A stretch of DNA of 64,000 nucleotides from Cladocopium goreaui. Taxonomy: Eukaryota; Sar; Dinophyceae; Suessiales; Symbiodiniaceae. The notes below the pieces were generated by a model. That model was not told where the DNA came from, did no database searches, and saw only the letters and a program-made list of their open reading frames with translations. Shown here piece after piece: positions 37,202-46,727 of this stretch (positions within the stretch are counted from its first letter, which is position 1; each line of letters starts with the position of its first letter). The stretch spans positions 62,001-126,000 of the forward strand of contig CAMXCT020001806.1 in NCBI GenBank assembly GCA_947184155.2. The letters are read 5' to 3'. A program made the translations under genes and the position numbers.

Positions 37202-40200
37202 CTCGATCAGGCAGATCAATACTCAATACATCGGGATATGATGGGATTATCATGGGAATGTACATGTATGAACAATATATACAGTATATATATATAATTA
37301 ATTATAATAATAATAAATATTATTATTATTTATATATATTATAATATATATATATATAATGTCCATTTATAATTATGTGTAGTCAAATCTGTATAGTCAG
37401 CTGTAAGCCCCAACTTTGGCATTCACCATTTCTTGAAACCGCGCCTCACCCTAGTTTCAATCTCGTCTTTACGGTGGACGGCATGGCTTCTGCTGGTTTT
37501 TGGAACTGCAGGGGAGGGACTCAAAATGATGATGTGAAAACTGGGAATGTCACTGCTAAAAGGAAAATGGTGGCAGCGAATGGACCGGGAGTTTGCCACT
37601 TGCAGGACAGCTATCCACAACTTCATGATGACCATTGATGACCATAATGCTTGCCTGAGCCTGAGCAGTGTTTCCACAACGGCATCCCTTTAGATTGGTT
37701 AAGAACGGATTTCCCATCATGGATTGTGATAATCCCCAAAATATCATGGGTAGTATAGCACCCTATGATCATCAAACTGACATAAAGATCCACAAGGTAA
37801 ATTCTCACCCAAGGACCGTTTGAAAATGCAGCGATTGCTTCGTGCCCAGTCGAAGTCGCGAAGTTCCCTTCGCCAAGGCCATGAAAATCACCAATTGATC
37901 CTGGGATGAAAAGGATCCATTTTGAACCAATCAACCTTGAGCTGGTGCGCGAAAAATGTTTGAACTATAGGACTATAGGCAGAGCTCTGGGCCCCTGGAA
38001 GTTTGCTGACTTTGTCATTTTGGGGTCATGGTCATGATCAACCCATGCTCTTCTGCGTCACAACATCACCCACTTGGTGGACCCCATTTGCTTCTGCCAA
38101 ACATTATAGCGACAGAACCACTTAACCACTTCCAGTCATCCCATCGCCCATCCTCCAGATGTTCATCGCAACATCCACCGCGACCATAGGCTGCCCAGGC
38201 CTTGCGTGCCGCTTCTTCCCCGACCGCCTCGGCCATGGTTCCCTTACCTCAGCTGTTCCACATCTGCCAAAGGTAATTTTGGGCGAAACATAATTTTGAA
38301 CATGTGGCATACACGCATTCAAAACATCACACAACTCAAGAAATCACAGGCATGACACCCTCCAGTAAACCAATATTATATATATATATATTATATTATA
38401 TATATATATATATTGTATATTATATATATTATATTATATATATAGCTATTGAAAATCCACTTAAATTCACCATGAATGTAGATAATTCCCTAGGAAAGCC
38501 ATGGATGTCAGAGCTAACTCGCCCAGTGGCGGCCCATAGAGTCGCCTCCAAAGTGACATCCCGTGGAACTGCGCAGCACCACGACCAGCCCGCAGGCATC
38601 GGCACCGTTGGCCGTGGGACACTCCTAGGGACCAGTTACCCTCTGGTAATGACTAACTGATGGTTAATATCAACAGTTGATAATCATCAATATCAATGTT
38701 ATCTGATGGTAATATCAATGGTTAATAATAATGTTATAATGATTTTTAATGATGATGTTAGTTAATAACATTGATATTGATGATTGTTGGTTAAGAATGG
38801 TCAATACCCTCTGGTAATGACGAACATAACGAACTGGAAAGATCCACCATTTTCAATGGGTTTTTATCCACTATTTCGACTGGGCCATTTTCAGTAGCTT
38901 TTTGTTAAATTACCGGGGGCTATTGAACGGTTGATGAATGGTTGATTGATAATGGTGCATAATGTTGATTAATGATTGATAGATATATTATCAGTTAATC
39001 ACCATTTTTCTAAAAATCAGATTATTGAATGATTGATGGTTATACAATGGTGATTAGCTGATAATCAGATGAGATGGTTACTTGGTGGCTCATCCCATTT
39101 AGTAAGTAGGTTATAACTGTTATGACCCTAGTTATAAGTGGATTAGCACTACTATCCCACTGACAAACATGGGGATATAAACTAATTAGTAAGTGGTACG
39201 AGTATGAGCCACCAAGTAGGGATGTAGCCAACCATTTTAAATGGGAATAATGGGTGAATACTGGGAGACTATGGCATACTGTAAATAAAAATCATGGGAT
39301 CTAGTAATTTTGTATTATCTATGACCATTTGAATCCAGTTGATATGTTCAACGTGGGCCAGGGTCAAACCTACCCTTCTGTTCCCCCCAGCTTAGAGATG
39401 AGGGTGACCGTCCCGCGCGGCACCTGGCACTCAAAGTGAGGCACGATCTCTGGTAGTTTTTCTTTCAGCAGCACAGCAGCACCTCCTGGTCGCTTCTTCA
39501 GCTGACCTGGAAAGACAAAGCGACATCAGAAAACTACAAAGCAATGATACATTGGATAGACAATGAGGGGTCTATGTGGATATACTAATATAATTTATAT
39601 ATTTTTATACATACGTATATGTATATAACTAATAATGAAATCATAATATGGAAGTTATGTATATATATATATATATTATTTGTGGGAAAATGGTGATGCA
39701 AACCAGGAATCATGGGAATATCATGGAAATTTACATCATGGGATTGTATAACCAACTAAGTAACCAACGTATTAGATTGGTGTGTCTGGAAATGGGCTGT
39801 TTGACTACCCCGAAATGGCGGCATCATTTCGATCAACTGGAAAATGACGATCAACTAGTGGGGCACTAACTGGCACATCCACCCACAACTATAGGGTTAC
39901 CCTCTGGTAAACTAACATAACTATGGAAAATCACCATGTTTAATGGGAAAATCCACTATTTCTATGGTCATTTTCAATAGCTATGTTAGTCATTACCAGA
40001 GGGTACCTCAGATTTTTTGGGACTTTCAGTGTGAGTGGCGTCTGACCATAGCATGTTCCGCTCTTGATTTTTTTGGTTTTTGTAAATCGCAGCTTGGGGC
40101 AATCATCCCAAGAGACAGAAAATACATGAATGTAAACGCAGCAGAATAATTACTAATGATAGCAACAACAATGATAATCAATAATACCCATTTTTTTCTA

Positions 40201-43200
40201 TTAATTAGTATAATAATATACAATAATATGGCTTAAAAAGAAATGGAACATGTCTTCTCCATGGCAACACATGACTTTCCCACCAACGATGAACCTTCCA
40301 GCATCCGCGGCAGAACGTTTTGTGGCACCGCCGCGGAGCGGTACAATGTGCCTGCGACCTGTGATGGGATGGCTCCAAAATTCGGAGTCTGTGAAGGGGA
40401 CCACCTCTAGGAGGGACCCCCACGCAATGTAACATATAATATATATATATATATGTAATATATATATATATATATATATGGTCATATGTGATATATGTAT
40501 ATATGATATCAATTGATATCATGGAATCCAAAAGTGTTTAGTATGCCTTTCAGAAACGGGCATCAAGATGGACCAACGTCTTCATCACTAGATATAAAAG
40601 CACGCAGCATCAAACTATCAAATTGCACGACATGTTATCCAGGTGCCAGGTTCTGGTTCATAAAAATGATTCAAGACATGTTTTTTTATTGGTGAACCGG
40701 TGGTTTCCAAGAAATGTTCACTCATCAAAATCGCCAGGAAAATTCAAAAAATGAATGTGCTTATGATACCCCAAAATTGATTAAATCCTCTATGTTCATT
40801 GTTGAAAGATATTTTCATTGTTGAAAGATAGCCATGGCCAAACATTGGTGACAAATATCCACATTGTTGTGTCCAAACTCAAAATCCATATGGTTGCTTA
40901 TATCCCCAGTATCTCGCCACAACGAATTTATTCCATTATAATTATATACTTGTTATATCCCAGATTTTGTTGAATATCTCCTCATTAGATCTCTAAAAAA
41001 TGGTTGCGTTTCCTCCTTGTTGTGTGTTTCTTCACCCAGACAGGTTTGTCTGACAATCTGGTATCCCCAATGTTTTTTTGCTGCGTATTTGCTCACTTTC
41101 CGTAAAGAACATGCAGTTTTGCTGTGAAATATCACCATTTGAGTTGGTTTATTCATCCAAACTTCAGCATCAGCCTCCAGAATCTCACCTGGCTCCACCA
41201 TCTCTGAAGCTTCCAGTGGCCAGCGGGGGGTCGAACCTGGGAATTCATGGGACTATTTTTATAGGTATAACTGGTATAACCATGGTAAAATTCACCCCCA
41301 CAAGTTGGGATATACAAGGATATAAGCCCTTTAATTCTGACCATATACCATCATATAAACCCACACAATTGTTGTAGGTATTTTCAGTGCAACAGTGTTG
41401 AAGCCTCCAACAGTTTCTGGAGGATTTTGTGGGTTTGATCCTCTGAAAGGTCTTTTCAAATTTTTCTGGAGCTTTCCGAGACTGAGTCAAGGTTGGGGAA
41501 ACATGAGTTTGTAGGTAGGTCAGTCCAAAAGTTCTGTAACGCAGTCCACGTATCATCCGAACGTGGCGAACGCCCACAAAGACATGATGAAAGCATGGAT
41601 AGCCCTGTAGGAGTAGGCTGTTTTTTCTCACCATCAAATACCAACAAATTACATTTTTTTATGAACCAAATTTAACCAAATGTTGCAGGCTGCGGGTCTG
41701 GAAGCCATGTAAAACATCATGAAAAACCCTCAAAAATGGGGATATCACTGAGGATTCTAAACATATATGTGGATATCATTTATCCCTCATTTAATCACTG
41801 AAGCCATTTAACATCGTTTAACCTCATTACCCTCTGGTAATTTGTTACATAGCTATTGAAAATCACCATTTATAGTGAATTTTCCCATTAAAAATTGTGA
41901 TTTTCAATAGCTATGTTAAATTACCAGAGGGTAATATAGAATATTGATGGAGTATTGATGGAATCTGAAGCAAAGTTCCGATCCCGTCCGTTTTCCGTCC
42001 AGGTGGCATCGCACTAGAACCTCACCACCGCCATGGAGAAAGCCTCGTTGTTTCACCTGGCCACAGCCAATTGGCCTCCTTGTTTCCACATCCCAAGAAG
42101 AAATGTCTAGCTGAATTCATGGTACAGCAATGTATTATATGTATGTAGAGCAATATAATATGCATATATATATATATAGCAATATATGTATATAGTATAT
42201 AGCAATAATATATATATATATATGTGTATATGTATATATTATATACATATAAATTGTATATTTGCATATATACATATTTATATATGAGTGTATATACGTA
42301 TATAATAACAATAAATGTATATAGCGACATGTTAATATACATACAGCAATATACATACAACAATATACATACAGCAATATATACATACAGCAATATACAT
42401 ACAGCAATATATAACCATAGTGGTAATTCACCAGCTAATGAGGCCATTTGAAGATAGCTACCCTAGTCAAGGTGGCGTGGGTGGAGTTGACCGAGGGGTG
42501 TGAGAGACCCAACCCATGATGGCTGCTTTCACGAAACCAACTGGAAAAAGTGCCTGGTTTCACCCTGGAACCAGTGGTTGACTGGTTGACTGGCCCAAAC
42601 AATCTGCAAAACCACCATTTTTGCTGGTGATATAACAAAAAGGTCAAAAAGAAAGTGTTTGGGCATGTTTGGGCTATATCCAACTCTTATCCCCATGCTC
42701 TGTTAGTCCTACCCCACCCCTATTTCTTAACGAAAAAAATGATCCTCACATCATGCACGACTGGATCCATTGGATCCGTGGCCAATCGCCAACCTGCAGT
42801 TCTAGGGTGACGCCAAAGAGCTTCCGCAGCACGGGAAACAAGACCAGTTCAACGTAGTCCACCTGTGGTGCATTGATCTCGAACGGTCCTGCAGCCGGGC
42901 AAGGTGTGTTTGAAAAACGTCGCTTTCCCAGCATCGCCGTGTTTGAACAAACTTCGAAGGGTTTCAACATGTTAAAAAAAAAAAAACTAAATCTTCACAC
43001 GGGAACTGCCCGTGGCGATCCAAGCGGCTCGGTGAACAAACGTTGGTGCCACCCTTGAAAATCACCTCCACTGGACAGCCACCTGTGGTGTCATGGATTG
43101 GAATCTGTTGGAGCTACCCTCTGGTAAACTAACAAAAAACTATGGAAAATCACAATTTTTAATGGGAAAACTCACTATAAATGGCCATTTTCAATAGCTA

Positions 43201-46200
43201 TGTTTGTTTTACCAGAGGGTATTTTTTTTTTACGACGTTGGTAGAGAGTTAGCTGAAAAAACATGTCAATTGACTGATTGAATCATGCCATTTTAAGGCT
43301 GTGTCTCTGAAAACGTTTCGATTGAAAGGATGTGATGTCGTACCTGTATATCTACTTGTAAATGCTGTCACGTATCCTTGGTGCTAAGACAACTTTTTCC
43401 AGGTACTTTTTCCCCGTGCTTGACTGCTGATGTGGTGACTTCCTGCACAAACTACACAAGTTGATTGCCAAATCATATAGTCATATTAGTCATATTAGTC
43501 ATATTAGTCATATTAGTCATATTAGTCATATTAGTCATATCATTAGTCATATAACATATTCATATATATGAATGTAGTCTATGCATGTCTATGCATGTCT
43601 ATGCTGCCGGAACAGGGGTCCCCAAAACGATCCTCCCATCGCTGAAGATTTCTGATCTCTAGCCCGATGCCTTCCAGACCAGATCTGGCCAACATCATTG
43701 GAAGCAGCGCTTGGAGCATGAGCATGGTGGAACCACCTGCAGTCTGAACATGACTGAACACCACCCCAAAAAAAGACATCTGTGGTTGATGTGCTATGTT
43801 AATATTATACAAATATGTTCGCATAAATGTAGATGTATATAGATGTCACGAGATTGATATTATATGTACATACTATATTATACATACAGTATATAATCAC
43901 ATATATATATAATATGTAGATATGCAAAATATACAAAGGGTAAGTTATATTAATATATACACGTATATATTTTACACGTGTATATATATATATGTAGATA
44001 TATAGTGCGACTTAAGTACACCAATGCACATAAGTGCCTCAATGCATTGAAGTAATGTGTGCGTGAACAGACAGACACACACACACACATCCCATCAGTG
44101 TTTGTGTCCCGCGAACTTTGTTTATTTGCCAGAAGACCAACGGCCCTTTTGGACTCCAAGATGCTGTACCCTGAAGCCGTGCCAAAATATCACCAACCTC
44201 CCACGAAAACCGACTGGCACAAGAATCACCAACCCCAGAATCCCACATACCCAAAAGAAAAGTGCCAGATATATCCCAACATCCAACCCCCCAACTTCTC
44301 CCATCCAAACAACCATAGACCGCAGCCTGTTCCGGCATCCACCACCTGGACCGCAGCGCCGGCCGCGCCCTTGGCCTCGAAGGTCACTTGGCCGCTGCCC
44401 ACCGCGGCACCGCTCAGCGTGGCGCTGCTCAGTCGGGCCAGGGCTTCGAGGGCTGCTAGGTGCGCGGGACGCAGCCCAGGAGTGCCCCTGGAGATGTGGT
44501 GGTTTAAGGGGAAATCTACCGGAAATCCCTAGATTTTATGGGAAAAACATGAACAACCATGGTTTCCTATATAGATTTTTCCTTAAACTCCATTGAGGAT
44601 AGAAATTGGAAAATGGAGATACGTTGTGTATATACAACATGCCACAATGGTGATTTGGTTACATCTCCACAAAGACCAAAAAGATCCAAAAAGTACAAGG
44701 CTCATAGTTAGCTTAGTTGGTATACAACTAGGTTGGTAATGGCTTGTGATAGATACATCGAACTAGTTAAGTGGTTTTATAAAGCAACTTGTAACTTGGG
44801 GGCATCACCATCAGTTATTATTGGTTGTATCCACATGTTAAGCCAACTATATAGCCATTCCTGTTTGATGGATATTTATGGGGATGTAACCAAACAAAGA
44901 TGGTGATAATCAACGGGCACAGAATATGGATGTCCTTCCCACTGATACGGAAACCTCGAAGAAAATCTGGACATATCTGGACTTAACATGACTTAACCAG
45001 CATTCATAGGCATTTTGACCATCCAAAAATGGTGATGTAATGTAATTCATGGCTTATCATGGGACATCAAATAATAGAACAATACAGGGATGTGACCAAC
45101 ATATATCATATACCAACGTGATAATATTAATGTTGCGATTGCCAGATACATAATATATGAGGGGGGACGATATCGAAAATTATAATATAACTTATAACTA
45201 TATTTAATATTAATGCCCACAGGTATCATGAATGTATTATAAATGCGATTGGTAACTGGCTGAAATAACTCTTTCTTACTACGGGTAGACCAAAAAAGAA
45301 ATAACGGGAATAACGGGAACTGCAGCTGCGCAGCTGCAGTCGAAGCTTAAGTCCGTACGTTTGGCTGATTTTTCTGTTGAACCTCCATTCGGTGATTTCA
45401 CGTCCTGCCACGTTTGATGACACCGGCCGGAGGTTTCTGTTGAAGCTCCTGAGTTTGGTATTCGTTGTATCCTGTTGGATACACCACAAGAGCACTTGGG
45501 TGGTTTTAGTCCATTGGCATCATCCCAAATGTGGCCGCTTGCACTGGTCCCTGCCTGCCGCCGCGCACGTTGCAGATGGATATACCTCGTTGCAGCGCCG
45601 CAGCATAGGCCGCGGAGTTCCGAAGAAGCTGACCCCCGCCTGGCCAACCCCAAGTCGTCAGATGCAGAAAAGCTTAGGACACCTGGAAATTGAAGTAAAT
45701 ATCATCGAACTACCATCCTGGAAACATCTGGAAATACCTAGAAGATAACCCTCATTAGCAGCATGTATAACCCCGCGCTTCTACACTTTCAGGGCCATTC
45801 TTTGGAAGGAAAGTCCTCTGAAGACCCAACCTTCCAACGTTGACCCATCAATTTGCAGCAGCCCCTCCGTCACTTCGGGCAATGGGATCTCCGCTGCAGC
45901 TGCCGACTGACCCGGCCCCACCGTTGGTTCTGAAGGCACCACCTTTCAGCGCTGACCGGAAAAAAGTGGATAGCTTGGAATATGTTCGAAATTAGTTCTG
46001 ACTCTTGAACAAAGGGTTGCAACCACAAACCAGAACCTCAAGATACCTCAAGATCTTCTTCAACCTTGGCCCCGCTTTGCGCCTTGACCTTGGCCGTCTT
46101 TGCTTTGGCCTCGGCAGCTGCCTTTGGAAAGACGAAACCCAGCAGCATCCAGTCGTCCTGGCGGTTTTTGTCCATGATCAAGTGGGTATGGCTGAAGTGT

Positions 46201-46211
46201 GCCGTTGCAAA
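37085..46211 (-). CDS. rtcA: RNA 3'-terminal phosphate cyclase (RtcA family), multi-exon
   Basis: The clearest gene in the window. RtcA converts an RNA 3'-phosphate to a 2',3'-cyclic phosphate using ATP, through a histidine-AMP intermediate. Thirteen exons give all family landmarks in order: I-D-G-S-T-L-E-G-G-G-Q-L-L-R (N-terminal), N-V-R-G-G-R-G-T-P-G-L-R-P-A-H-L, V-D-A-G-T-G-G-S-T-M-L-M-L-Q-A-L-L-P, A-P-Q-V-D-Y, Q-R-G-F-L-H-G-G-G-E-V, L-R-S-S-T-G-C-H-F-G-G-D-S-M-G, C-C-D-E-H-L-E-D-Q-L-V-I-F-M-A-L-A, and L-G-T-K-Q-S-L-H-F-Q-T-A-L-W-L-A-Q-A-F-G. The histidine of S-L-H-F-Q-T is at the position of the AMP-accepting histidine in bacterial RtcA. All exon phases agree. The cyclase part is about 400 residues against 340-370 usual. 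A linker rich in A and K precedes it and joins in frame to exons at 46.1 and 46.6-46.7 kb. Donors: five GT, four GC or GA well supported. The gene is on the same strand as the 2H and ART genes. Confidence 0.88.
37817..37900 (-). CDS. rtcA: rtcA exon with catalytic histidine
   Basis: 84 nt, 28 codons: D-Q-L-V-I-F-M-A-L-A-K-G-T-S, then R-L-G-T-K-Q-S-L-H-F-Q-T. Acceptor ATCCCAG/GATCAA, GT donor AAACG/GTCCTT, phase 0 at both ends. The histidine lies where E. coli RtcA carries its AMP-linked histidine. Confidence 0.85.
38153..38247 (-). CDS. rtcA: rtcA exon (GGCCDEHLE)
   Basis: It reads K-G-T-M-A-E-A-V-G-E-E-A-A-R-K-A-W-A-A-Y, then G-R-G-G-C-C-D-E-H-L-E. Acceptor GCTGAG/GTAAGG, GA donor CTGGAG/GATGGG; using it the next exon continues D-E-H-L-E-D-Q-L, the RtcA consensus. 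A-E-x-V-G-x-x-A-A-x-x-L is also family typical. Confidence 0.85.
38380..38445. repeat. (TA)n microsatellite
   Basis: Alternating TATA runs in an rtcA intron, directly 3' (on the gene strand) of the 38519-38624 exon. Confidence 0.85.
38519..38624 (-). CDS. rtcA: rtcA exon (GLVVVLRSSTGCHFGGDSMG)
   Basis: It reads E-C-P-T-A-N-G-A-D-A-C, then G-L-V-V-V-L-R-S-S-T-G-C-H-F-G-G-D-S-M-G. This matches the RtcA segment G-x-G-[IL]-x-L-x-A-x-[ST]-T-G-C-x-x-x-G-S-x-L-G. Acceptor CCCTAG/GAGTGT, GT donor GGGCGA/GTTAGC. Phases 0 and 1 fit both neighbours. Confidence 0.85.
38805..38922. mobile_element. TACCCTCTGGTAA MITE (family 1), member 4, diverged
   Basis: TACCCTCTGGTAATGAC ... TTAAATTACCGGGGGCTA, 118 bp. 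A single left tip (TTACCCTCTGGTAATGACTA) is also seen at 38.64 kb, probably a broken second copy. Confidence 0.7.
39077..39221. mobile_element. Foldback element with ACTTGGTGGCTCAT ends
   Basis: ACTTGGTGGCTCATCCCATT near 39079 is answered by ATGAGCCACCAAGT ending near 39219, with imperfect pairing of AGTAAGTAGGTTATA and ATAAACTAATTAGTAAGTGG inside. Single copy in this window. Confidence 0.6.
39424..39506 (-). CDS. rtcA: rtcA exon (QLKKRPGGAAVLLKEKL)
   Basis: 83 nt: a split glycine, then Q-L-K-K-R-P-G-G-A-A-V-L-L-K-E-K-L-P-E-I and V-P-H-F-E-C-Q. Acceptor TTCCAG/GTCAGC, GT donor TGCCAG/GTGCCG. In RtcA this is the helix plus strand before the S-T-G-C segment. Identity is weak but both phases match. 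Confidence 0.75.
39898..40005. mobile_element. TACCCTCTGGTAA MITE (family 1), member 5
   Basis: TACCCTCTGGTAAACTAACA ... GTTAGTCATTACCAGAGGGTA region, 108 bp, palindromic, in an rtcA intron. Confidence 0.85.
40295..40358 (-). CDS. rtcA: rtcA exon (VAGTLYRSAAVPQNVLPRML)
   Basis: 64 nt reading V-A-G-T-L-Y-R-S-A-A-V-P-Q-N-V-L-P-R-M-L, matching the RtcA pattern [IV]-x-G-x-[AL]-[FY]-x-x-x-[VL]-P-x-x-V-x-x-R-M. Acceptor ATCACAG/GTCGCA, GT donor GGAAG/GTTCAT. A longer open frame in another register crosses the same bases; phase and family match favour this one. Confidence 0.82.
40440..40480. repeat. (TA)n microsatellite
   Basis: Two (AT)n runs between rtcA exons. Confidence 0.85.
41163..41236 (-). 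CDS. rtcA: rtcA exon (PLEASEMVEPGEILEADAE)
   Basis: It reads S-T-P-R-W-P-L-E-A-S-E-M-V-E-P-G-E-I-L-E and then A-D-A-E, corresponding to the RtcA segment ending L-x-E-x-G-x-[IV]. Acceptor CCCAG/GTTCGA, GT donor GCTGAA/GTTTGG. An earlier GT (GCCAG/GTGAGA) looks like a better donor by itself but would break the phase to the next exon. Confidence 0.7.
41828..41933. mobile_element. TACCCTCTGGTAA MITE (family 1), member 6
   Basis: TACCCTCTGGTAATTTGTTA ... GTTAAATTACCAGAGGGTA, 106 bp, only 63 bp from the next rtcA exon. Confidence 0.88.
41996..42056 (-). CDS. rtcA: rtcA exon (QRGFLHGGGEV)
   Basis: It reads V-K-Q-R-G-F-L-H-G-G-G-E-V-L-V-R-C-H-L-D. R-G-[FY]-x-x-x-G-G-G-E-V is one of the most conserved RtcA signatures. 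Acceptor GGCCAG/GTGAAA. A GA donor (TGGACG/GAAAAC) gives the phase needed by the next exon. Confidence 0.85.
42145..42420. repeat. TATA-rich and ATACATACAGCA microsatellites
   Basis: (TA)n with interruptions (42145-42300), then six copies of a 12-13-bp ACAGCAATATACAT unit (42340-42410). Long open frames here are low-complexity I/Y/C strings and not genes. Confidence 0.85.
42794..42888 (-). CDS. rtcA: rtcA exon (APQVDYVELVLFPVLRKLFG)
   Basis: It reads P-F-E-I-N-A-P-Q-V-D-Y-V-E-L-V-L-F-P-V-L, then R-K-L-F-G-V-T-L-E-L-Q. A-P-x-[IV]-D-Y-x-x-x-V-[LF]-x-P-x-L-x-x-[FM]-G is RtcA consensus. Acceptor GCTGCAG/GACCGT, GT donor CTGCAG/GTTGGC. Confidence 0.87.
43115..43221. mobile_element. TACCCTCTGGTAA MITE (family 1), member 7
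   Basis: TACCCTCTGGTAAACTAACA ... TTTGTTTTACCAGAGGGTA, 107 bp, palindromic; followed by a T-run. Confidence 0.88.
43480..43560. repeat. Nonamer repeat TCATATTAG, eight copies
   Basis: Almost perfect 9-bp tandem units starting ATCATATAGTCATATTAG. In an rtcA intron. Confidence 0.9.
43653..43736 (-). CDS. rtcA: rtcA exon (GSTMLMLQALLPMMLA)
   Basis: It reads G-S-T-M-L-M-L-Q-A-L-L-P-M-M-L-A-R-S-G-L and then E-G-I-G-L-E-I. T-[AG]-G-S-x-x-L-x-L-Q-x-[LV]-L-P is the family consensus. Acceptor ACTGCAG/GTGGTT. The GA donor (GATCA/GAAATC) is chosen because it gives the phase for the A-P-Q-V-D-Y exon. The usual G-G-T before that motif is not seen, so this join is the least certain one. Confidence 0.75.
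44327..44487 (-). CDS. rtcA: rtcA exon (TPGLRPAHLAAL)
   Basis: It reads G-T-P-G-L-R-P-A-H-L-A-A-L-E-A-L-A-R-L-S, then S-G-A-A-V-G-S-G-Q-V-T-F-E-A-K-G, ending A-V-Q-V-V-D-A-G-T. P-G-L-R-P-x-H-L and G-A-x-V-G-S are RtcA hallmarks. Acceptor TCTCCAG/GGGCAC. A GC donor (GAACAG/GCTGCG) creates D-A-G-T-G-G-S-T with the next exon; an earlier GT would give the wrong phase. High GC content compared with the introns. Confidence 0.87.
44644..44903. mobile_element. Foldback element with TGGTGATTTGGTTACATC ends
   Basis: AATGGTGATTTGGTTACATC near 44645 pairs with GATGTAACCAAACAAAGATG ending near 44899. The ~260-bp interior pairs only partly (CAACTAGG, AAGCAACTT blocks). Single copy here. Confidence 0.55.
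45555..45639 (-). CDS. rtcA: rtcA exon (GGQLLRNSAAYAAAL)
   Basis: It reads G-G-Q-L-L-R-N-S-A-A-Y-A-A-A-L-Q-R-G-I-S and then I-C-N-V-R-G-G. G-G-[GQ]-x-L-R and N-[IV]-R-x-G-R are N-terminal RtcA motifs. Acceptor TGGCCAG/GCGGGG, GC donor GGCAG/GCAGGG; both phases match, giving N-V-R-G-G-R-G-T-P-G-L-R across the junction. Confidence 0.87.
45831..45942 (-). CDS. rtcA: rtcA exon (LLQIDGSTLEG)
   Basis: It begins with a linker (V-V-P-S-E-P-T-V-G-P-G-Q-S-A-A-A-A) and ends P-E-V-T-E-G-L-L-Q-I-D-G-S-T-L-E. The I-D-G-S ... E-G-G-G-Q joint with the next exon is the RtcA start motif. Acceptor TGAAAG/GTGGTG, GT donor TTGGAAG/GTTGGG. There is no methionine in front of I-D-G-S, so the cyclase is preceded by other protein sequence. 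Confidence 0.85.
46065..46211 (-). CDS. Exon fused in frame upstream of RtcA (HFSHTHLIM, Lys/Ala linker)
   Basis: 147 nt reading F-A-T-A-H-F-S-H-T-H-L-I-M-D-K-N-R, then W-M-L-L-G-F-V-F-P-K and an A/K-rich linker. Donor GCCAAG/GTTGAA ends in phase 0, as required by 45831-45942. The acceptor is AG/T, unusual here. The histidine-rich strand could be part of a second phosphoesterase-like fold, but I cannot name it. Confidence 0.6.
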
Positions 46212-46619
46212 CTGCAAGTTGATTCTTGTGGCTATCTTGATATTGATATGTTTGGCCAAGAATTTTTTGGGGTACATTTTGCTGATCCATACCGTCCATA
46301 CCCATCTAAACAGCAAAATACCGACAGCTTAACTACTCATTATCCCATGGCCCCTCAGCAACCAGCAGCAGCAGCATCTTCCATCTTAGGTCGACTGACG
46401 AATCATTGTGGGGTCAGGGTTACTTTGGTCGACCAAAGGTCCTTATCGATTCACCCCAAAGCACCAGAAACGGCAGAGATTTCCACCAGCAACGCTGAAT
46501 GGATTTGATCAAAATTGGGCGATACACCACATGATGTCCAAACAAAAAATGCCCCACAACCATTTTCCGAGCATTCTGCAATCTTAGGAAAAAAAACAGT
46601 CAGCGAAAACGGATGTATC

Positions 46620-46727
46620 CTTCAGATGCACGGACAGCGTCAGGTGGGGGTTCTTAATCTCTGGAATCCAATCCATGAGCTCTGACACTGCAGCTGCCAG
46701 TGCCCGGCGGAAGACCAAGGTCTGCTC
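46620..46727 (-). CDS. Exon with PHLTLSVHLK (HxT motif) upstream of RtcA
   Basis: 36 codons: E-Q-T-L-V-F-R-R-A-L-A-A-A-V-S-E-L-M-D-W and then I-P-E-I-K-N-P-H-L-T-L-S-V-H-L-K. P-H-L-T-L resembles a 2H motif, preceded by a helix as in that fold. Acceptor CCAAAG/GAGCAG, GA donor CTGAAG/GATACA, phase 0 at both ends, so it joins in frame to 46065-46211. Confidence 0.55.

Noticed and set aside
40205..40531. Longer open frames across the rtcA exon at 40295-40358 (for example with RRHIVPLRGGATKR)
   Set aside because: A protein-like alternative frame, but only the V-A-G-T-L-Y reading matches the RtcA family and gives the right phase with both neighbours.
40953..41201. 82-codon minus-strand open frame starting MVEPGEILEADAEV
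   Set aside because: Its first residues are the end of the rtcA exon 41163-41236. The rest runs into intron and has no family match.
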